DNA of 64,000 nt from Ignelater luminosus (taxonomy: Eukaryota; Arthropoda; Insecta; Coleoptera; Elateridae): assembly GCA_011009095.1 (NCBI GenBank), contig VTPC01091258.1:682001-746000 (forward strand), written 5' to 3'. The first letter of the stretch is position 1; every line of letters begins with the position of its first letter. The notes under the pieces were generated by a model. That model searched no databases. It saw nothing but the letters and a program-made list of their open reading frames with translations, and was not told the DNA's origin. This document shows positions 57,450-64,000 of the stretch, piece after piece. A program made the translations under genes and the position numbers.

Positions 57450-60060
57450 CTACCGACTTCATTACATGAAATGCTGGTAGATGATGTATTTCACTATTTG
57501 ACTGATTGAATGCATTTAGGTATTTCCTGTAATGCTGTTTCCTAAGAACCTTATTATTCTGATATTCCATGTGTAAATATGGCAAGTATTGCCTATTAAA
57601 CAAAACAAAAGACAAATAGAATGTATATACAGAATATTTCTAAATTGCATCGAGCAAATATAAGGATGTTATTTCTAAGACGAAAAATAAAAAGAAAAGC
57701 TGGATAAACCTTTTCTGAAAACGCTCTCCTGTGGAGCTACATTGCCTTAAAGTTTTGTTAAAAAAATACAGTTTGTGCTGCAGTAATGAAATGTGGTATA
57801 GTTGCATTACTTATCGAGGTCTTTATTTGCACTTAATTTGTAAAAGCCCATTTTGGAGTAATGGTAGTTTTGGAGGGAGTGGGCCGCTTTAATCTCCAGA
57901 AGTTTTTTGTCTGCAGAAGCGTCTGATATCTAATACAGCACATACATAGCCTGTTTAATTTGGAGAAGATCTAGAAATTTTTGTAAGCATGCATTTCTGG
58001 AAAAACTTCAAACCCATTAGAGATTCAAGTACGTTTTTGTATACAATGTAGAGAAAGACCTGCACCCTCCAAGACATACCTTTGGGACAAAGACAGTTTT
58101 GACAAATTAAGTGCAGATAAAGGCCCTGACAAGTAGTGCATTTTATTAATACACCACGAATTGTCGAGGAGTTATTAAAAAGATACTTTTTTAGTAAAGC
58201 TTTAATGGATGACAAGAAAATCAAAACGTCTATCTACACCTAAATAAAAAAAGGATATGTTGCAATTAAGAAAATGCTAGTAAGCATCGCTGTTACTTTG
58301 TAGGTAATAGACGATGCCTTTTCATTTAAGAATACTATATATCTGTAGTCTGTTATAGGCTGCAACAGTAGTTAAAGACGTTATTTCTAATTTAAAGGTT
58401 ACTCACCAAATAACTCTAATGCTTATTAGAAACAATCCGGCTAATGATGACAATCATTTTGGATCGTGGGTGTCAGACCACAGGTCTGTATTTAAATTAT
58501 ATCTGAAACCAACCAAAACACTAAGGATATCAATAATAATTTGTTGGACGCCAGAGCTTTTTTAGTTAAATTGGAAGAAAAACTAAAAATTCCAGGACAG
58601 ACGTTGTGTTTATCAATAAGATATAAGACACAAAAAAATGATATACAGTTTTATTTAATCAAAATGTTTATCGCAAAAATACAAACAACACAAAAAACGA
58701 ATTAAAAAAGAAGGCCACTCTTCAACACGAGTGAAAAACCTTTTTAGATTTAAATAATCCTCACCAAATAGAGGTGATGTCACCCTAGTTTAGTTAGCAA
58801 CTAGGTTAACAAACAAATAAACATCAATAACAGCAACTTAATTATCAATAAACAAATAGTTATTCAAAATGTTGAATATATTTAATCATTAAACAAGTGG
58901 ATATCATCGATAGCAACTAAACAATAAACAAATGAATATCAACAATATTGAATATATTTAATTGTTAAAATAAATTTTAACAATAACCACTAATTCATCA
59001 AAAAAACAATAACTGTCACCAAATCGCAGTATAACAACAAGAGTTTCACCTTGTTGTATGAACACATTTAGAAACAAAATAAACGTTAAAACTTTATCAC
59101 ATTTCCATGAGGATCTACATTCAATGCTGTTTACTAGATTTTGATTGTTGATCCAGTACCATTGTATCACCTTTGTGAGGTTATGAACGATATTACCTCT
59201 GTTGAATTCCTAGCTCAGATTAATAGGAAATTCAAATTATTCTGGTTTTTCTAATGGTAACGACAGGATTTTCACTTGAAGCCACTTCTAGAACCATTCG
59301 CGGACCCATCCTTATAACGAATGCATTTGGGGAACCATTTAAGAATTTCGGTTTTCCTAGGTCATAAACAACCATAACAAGAGACAAAAGCTAGAATAAA
59401 ATTTCACAATGCACGAATAAACAAACTAACACAATATTTATTCAGAGTCCGTTGAAGAAATCTAATTCTGATTGCAAAATTATAATCAACAATATGACAA
59501 CCAACCTGTTGATTGTGCAACAACTTTCGCAATGCCTTTGTCTCGGATGAAAACGGAAGAACCACGCCTAAGAAAAGTGTCAGCCCACCCATCAGATTTC
59601 AAAATGTGAACTGACTAAAATTATACAAATTTAACTGGAGAGAAAATCAATGATCTAGGATCAATGTTTCGCTTTTTAAATTAAATTAGAATTTTTAAAG
59701 AATTATCAAACACAAATAAAGTTTTTATACGGGAGAATAACAAAAATTCAAGAAAATGTTAAAATCGAACTGTTCAAGGCTACTTCATTAGGGAATTCCC
59801 CGAAGACAATAAAATTTGCATTTTTCTACAAAGGACGATTTTAAATAAGAAAAACCTAAAAATATAGAATTTCTAATTCAATGTAATCAATGAATTATGA
59901 AAATTACGTTAAATAAGTCAAGAGTATGCATCCACATTATTTTATGACATTCTCGTACCAACTTAGAATTATGAAATCCTGGCGGGATTTTAGGAAATTT
60001 AAATAATTTTATGACGACGAGTAACGAACCGTTACAAGGTGACTGGAAGTTGTGGAGATA
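57450..60060. other. No gene seen; weak internal repeat
   Basis: No coding region is recognised. At 58835-58975 the phrase TTGAATATATTTAAT with a preceding CAATAAACAAAT occurs twice about 78 bp apart. Frames on the minus strand (57955-58224, 58958-59592) have no recognisable pattern. Confidence 0.4.
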
Positions 60061-60096
60061 TTGGCTTATCCCACCTATAGTAAGACACACTGTATA
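60061..60096 (-). repeat. MITE terminus
   Basis: Reading on the minus strand: ATACAGTGTGTCTTACTATA followed by GGTGGGATAAGCC, the typical outer end of a mariner-type MITE. The opposite end is not found. Confidence 0.4.
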
Positions 60097-60129
60097 ACAT
60101 TTATAATAAAAGTAACAATAGCATTTCTC

Positions 60130-61720
60130 AACTATTACATACTTTTGTGACTTCCATCAATTAGACCATAAATGTGGTAACAAAAACAAAGAGTTTTGAC
60201 CTACATTCATAAAAGTAAAGTTGTGTAGCTTTGGGGTTGGATTAAACAATTTCAATGCTAGTAGACCTCTCGAAATAATTTTCCTCTCTAACTTTTTAAG
60301 CAACTTATAAGAATTATGCAATTTTGGCTGAACGGAACTCTATAGTCAAAGAAAGATATTTGCACAAGATTGTGCACCACACACGAGACTTTGCCACAAA
60401 TACAGAGAGAGTAAAAGATATACTTACGTCGAATTTCTAAAGCAAACTTGTTCAAACCAGTTGAGATTACTGCCATCTAGCTTTTCCTAGGCTTCTTATT
60501 TTCTTATTTTAGTCTTTTGCTATGATAACTGTAATATTTTAAATCTCTATTTCTCATTTGAATGTCGTTTTAGGAACTTTTTATTTGCTTCTTGCAGTTC
60601 TGGACGTCAAATACCATTGTTAACTTACTTGATGTCATTTTGAATGTCAAGTTGACTTGGGAACTGTTGGTTTGCAGGTGCAACTTATAAAAGCATAGGC
60701 GCTCAACCGAAAGTAATTTTTTAAGTATGCACAGCTCTAATGACGATTACGGTAACATTTCTGGGCAGCAACTTACGGGTTTTCCTTTTTTTGAGGTCTA
60801 CCTGTTGTATAAGGCACTTTAGCTTACTTAGGGGCGTGCGTGTTTTACGGAAGAGGCATTGAAAAGGTCATATTTATGTTAAAATCTGGGGTTAAGCCGC
60901 GGATGCTCTTTCTCCAATTTTGGCTTGTGTTAGTAAAAATCATTTAAGGCACTCAATCGCCTTTTTTGGACATAACCAGTTTGGAATATTAATCAAAATT
61001 TCTGTAGATTCTAAAGATATACTTTTGTATGCATCTGTTATCAAGATTTCTACTGTATGTTCTTTCTTTCTTTTATTCTAATTTCGAGGAGCGTCGTTTT
61101 TTATATTAAAACAATGACAAAATAGACAGAAAGAAAATTTTTACTAAAGAAGCCCAACGTTCCGAATTAAGCTATAATAATTTATAAATCAGGTCCTCAA
61201 TATGCATTGTAGTTATAAATATAAAACTTTCCCAAACGACGTTCAGCCGGTTAAACAAATGTGTGTAAGCCTTATTTCGTGATTTATACAACAATTTGAA
61301 CGTACAAAGAGCATTACAAGATTAATTGATGCTACCCTTAGTTGATGTATATATAGCAGCAGGTCTACCATAGTTTATAATTTACTTTGAACAGGATCTT
61401 CTAAAGTTCGTCTCATCCAGCTTAAATCGTTTCCTCAATTAAATCCTGAAAGTAAATAAAACGCTAACTTCTATAAAATGGAGATCCACATTTTTATTTA
61501 AACTCACAATTTTTGTAATGTAATGTAATGAAAAGCAATATTCTTCACAATAAACTTAGTAACGCCACCTATATATATATTATTAGAGTTTAATGTCTGG
61601 TATCGATTTCATGAGGCTTTTGAGAGAACATTAAGCTAGAATCGTTGCATTGTAAACGAAACCACTGGAGGTTTTCAGGATTTCCCAAAACCGTGAACTT
61701 CTAAGGAAGCAATTATACAA
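60130..61720. other. No gene seen
   Basis: AT-rich. A TATA-like ACTTATAAAAGC at about 60685-60696 has no following gene that I can see. Confidence 0.4.
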
Positions 61721-61723
61721 GAC

Positions 61724-62287
61724 CGATAAAAATCTAAATTTTCTATAATTTATTATGTATCTTGAATTTTCAAAATGTCTGAAAATAAAAATACTCTTGA
61801 CCTATTCAACATAGGTGATTTTATGTAATTTTTTCGAGTCTCTTTTAAACTTTGAATAGCTTTAAAGCAATTTTGTAACCGGAAGGCTGTACTTACGATT
61901 TTCTACTTTGTCTTCGCTTATGAATATTTAGGTATAATTTGGTTTAGATGAAATAATAGGGGGAATTACGTTTACCTAGTTAGCATTTACCAGAAGGGTT
62001 TTGAAGCTTATCGCATTTTAACTGGATTATTACGACCTTAAATTACATTCTTGATTTCGGCAATATTTACTTGTTGCTAGAACGATAAAAATCTAAATTT
62101 TCTATAATTTATTATGTATCTTGAATTCTCAAAATGTCTGGAAATAAAAATACTCTTGACNNNNNNNNNNNTATTCAACATAGGTGATTTTATGTAATTT
62201 TTTCGAGTCTCTTTTAAACTTTGAATAGCTTTAAAGCAATTTTGTAACCGGAAGGCTGTACTTACGATTTTCTACTTTGTCTTCGCT
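61724..62287 (+). repeat. Near-identical direct duplication flanking an assembly gap
   Basis: 61724-61918 (195 bp) recurs at 62083-62287. The second copy is interrupted by 11 N at 62161-62171 and otherwise differs by about two substitutions (TTTTCAAAATGTCTGAAAAT against TTCTCAAAATGTCTGGAAAT) and one base at the gap. About 165 bp of unique sequence separates the copies. This pattern is more typical of two alleles placed in series at a scaffold join than of a natural tandem repeat, but both are possible. Confidence 0.95.
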
Positions 62288-62289
62288 AG

Positions 62290-63760
62290 CATATAAAGTA
62301 AAATTTATTTTAAACACTTCTTTGACGGTGTTTTGAACAATTTACTCAGAAAATATAGGGTGATTAGGTTTATCTTTTTATATTGTAAGCTATATTTAAA
62401 TTTTGATACGAGTTTTAATTTCTATTTTTCATTTTTATCATTCTTTTTTGAGAGATAGTGTACGGAAATCTTTCACAATTGAAACCTATTTTTCAAAAAT
62501 TCCACAAAAGCACAAAATACTGAACTAACTATTCGTAAAAATATCCAACCATTATTTACTCAAATTAATTATCTTTAATGCCGCCTCACAGGCTAACGAA
62601 ACTGTAACTTCGTCTTTTATCACAGTTCTTCTGGCTGATAAGGAAACAACTCTAGACTGAAAATTAATTTTGGTGGAAAAATATCTGATTTCTGTTTTAC
62701 AGTTAATTCTAGCAAGTAAGGTCTCTTGTACTGTACATAAAGAAATATTGTAGTTGTTAGATGATTGGTTTATTAACAATGACCATTACTGAAGATGGTA
62801 CGTGTGTGTCTCTGTATATATTTCGGAATTATTGATATTGATTTTTGCTAGGTGTTACTGGTTAAACTAGGTTACTGTTGTTGTTGTTTTGTGGCTGAGG
62901 CTTTTAGGGCGTGGACCTCGTGGCTTCAACTACTATGGTCACAAAACAGTCAACCTTGTCTACTCATAACCATAACATAACATAAACAATACTGATTAGC
63001 AGTAGGTAGACTTTTTTACTTATTGTTATTTTATTCATCGTTTATTATAAGTAGTTTCTTTCCTCTTACAATTTATTGTCATAGCTCGTGTTAAAATGTT
63101 AATTGGTAATATTATTAACTATTTAATCTAATTACTGTTAAATTACATCTTGTGACCGTGATTATTATTTGTTAATCTTATCATTACAGAAAGATAGTTT
63201 GTGGATTTTTACGAGTTAGTTCTAAAAATATTAATAAGAAATTCGAAACTTACCATAATAAACCAATAAAAATCGGAAAAACATAAAAAACTTACTTTTG
63301 GTAAGAGTTTGTAAAGTTTTGATTCGTATGAAAAACACGGGTACAAATGCACACGCTCTAGTAAAACAGAAGTTAAATTTTCAGTTATCCAGTGATGTAT
63401 TACATCGGGCAAGTTTTAGTTTATTTTTGTATCGTAAACCTACTAGACCACGTAAAAGTCATAGTCAATGATGTCATCAAACGTGCTTCTCGGGGAAATC
63501 TGTAACGTCACGGTTTCAAAATTTGAAAAATAAATCCAAGAGGGGCTTCTAAGCCCTCTTCTTACAGCATTTTGGCTTAACAGGGAAGCCTGCAGATTTT
63601 AAGCTCCATGGTAGACCAAGGTTACTGTTTTGGTTGAAAAGCGGAAGTTAGCGGAGTTGGTGAGGTAGGAAGTGAGAAAGAACTAACAGAAATAAGAGCG
63701 TTGGTAGACAGCGGATGGACCACTATAGCTGATTTTTACATAGTTGTTGATGTGGACTCA
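62290..63760. other. No gene seen; one MITE-like terminus
   Basis: TATAGGGTGATT at 62354-62365 resembles the MITE end inside the Harbinger. Otherwise I see nothing supportable. Confidence 0.4.
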
Positions 63761-63769
63761 GTAAGACCT

Positions 63770-63985
63770 CTATTAACAGATGCGGGGGGGGGGGTACAGA
63801 ATCTTTTTTTAGAACTTGATCTAAATGTATCGAGAGGACTTTGAACAGTAGACAAAGCACTTCGGACTTCTTCTGAAATTATCTTTAATTTTGGTAGTAG
63901 CGCGGAAAGCACTTCAGTTGTGGCGTCAGGGGAAGGTTGTGTAAAACACTTGTTGGATGTTAGGGCAACTTATTAGAAACTCTTG
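63770..63985 (-). pseudogene. Possible coding remnant near the window edge
   Basis: The minus strand has an open frame of about 70 codons, with SNKCFTQPSPDATTEVLSAL then LPKLKIISEEVRSALSTVQS and PLDTFRSSSKK. The composition is protein-like. It runs into an 11-base C tract (G tract 63784-63794 on the plus strand), where the frame changes or the base count is unreliable. The family is not recognised; it may continue beyond the window. Confidence 0.3.
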
Positions 63986-64000
63986 CTTGGCATCGACGTA

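Noticed and set aside
60680-60700. TATA box promoter
   Set aside because: Only the TATA-like string is present in AT-rich DNA; no exon, donor or reading frame follows.
1-64000. CRISPR array, operons or bacterial features
   Set aside because: No regularly spaced short repeats; splice sites, LINEs, Harbinger and Polinton show this is an animal genome.

Overview
This is AT-rich (about two thirds A+T by eye), gene-poor eukaryotic DNA. It looks like intron or intergenic DNA from an arthropod, most likely an insect with a repeat-rich genome. The reasons are the mixture of mobile elements (Tc1/mariner, a MADF/BESS-type Harbinger, BEL/Pao, Polinton/Maverick, CR1/Jockey-like and RNase H-bearing LINEs), GT-AG introns, and a degenerate TTAGG-like tract. 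There are no operons, no rRNA genes, no convincing tRNA genes and no CRISPR. Nearly every protein-like stretch is a decayed mobile element.

Layout. 1-10.8 kb is almost empty, apart from a possible FLYWCH-like fragment (about 1.5 kb) and, at 6200-6293, a sequence with all the parts of a hammerhead ribozyme. 10.8-11.8 kb holds a broken copy of a widespread arthropod multicopy family of unknown function. 13.9-15.6 kb is a decayed mariner-like transposon with long inverted repeats. 15.7-17.7 kb holds two LINE fragments placed head to tail. 22.6-27.9 kb is a graveyard: LINE pieces, a BEL/Pao fossil interrupted by a small element with inverted and tandem units, and the 5' part of another LINE. Just beyond it, at 28.17 kb, is a TATA box followed by a possible non-coding first exon.

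31.9-32.8 kb is an internally deleted mariner-like element. 33.25-37.55 kb is a Russian doll: a foldback-type element with arms of about 300 bp, split by an almost complete two-gene Harbinger transposon, which itself carries a 118-bp MITE between its two convergent genes. 41-43.7 kb holds MITE and LINE scraps. 47.0-48.4 kb is the C-terminal half of a LINE with RNase H, followed on the other strand by an unrecognised coding remnant. 49.3-49.7 kb is a palindromic MITE.

The best candidate for a real host coding exon is 50828-50908: 81 bp, in phase, with AG and GT borders. 53.6-55.8 kb is a Polinton fossil (integrase end, chromodomain-like tail, major capsid gene), followed by a DUF4817-type transposase fragment. 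The last 8 kb contain MITE ends, a near-identical duplication around an 11-N assembly gap, and a possible coding remnant running off the right edge.

Working together: the only cooperating gene pair is the Harbinger pair (DDE transposase plus MADF/BESS DNA-binding partner), both now slightly damaged. The host contribution is probably one large gene on the + strand, of which this window shows at most one coding exon and perhaps one upstream promoter; that link is inference.
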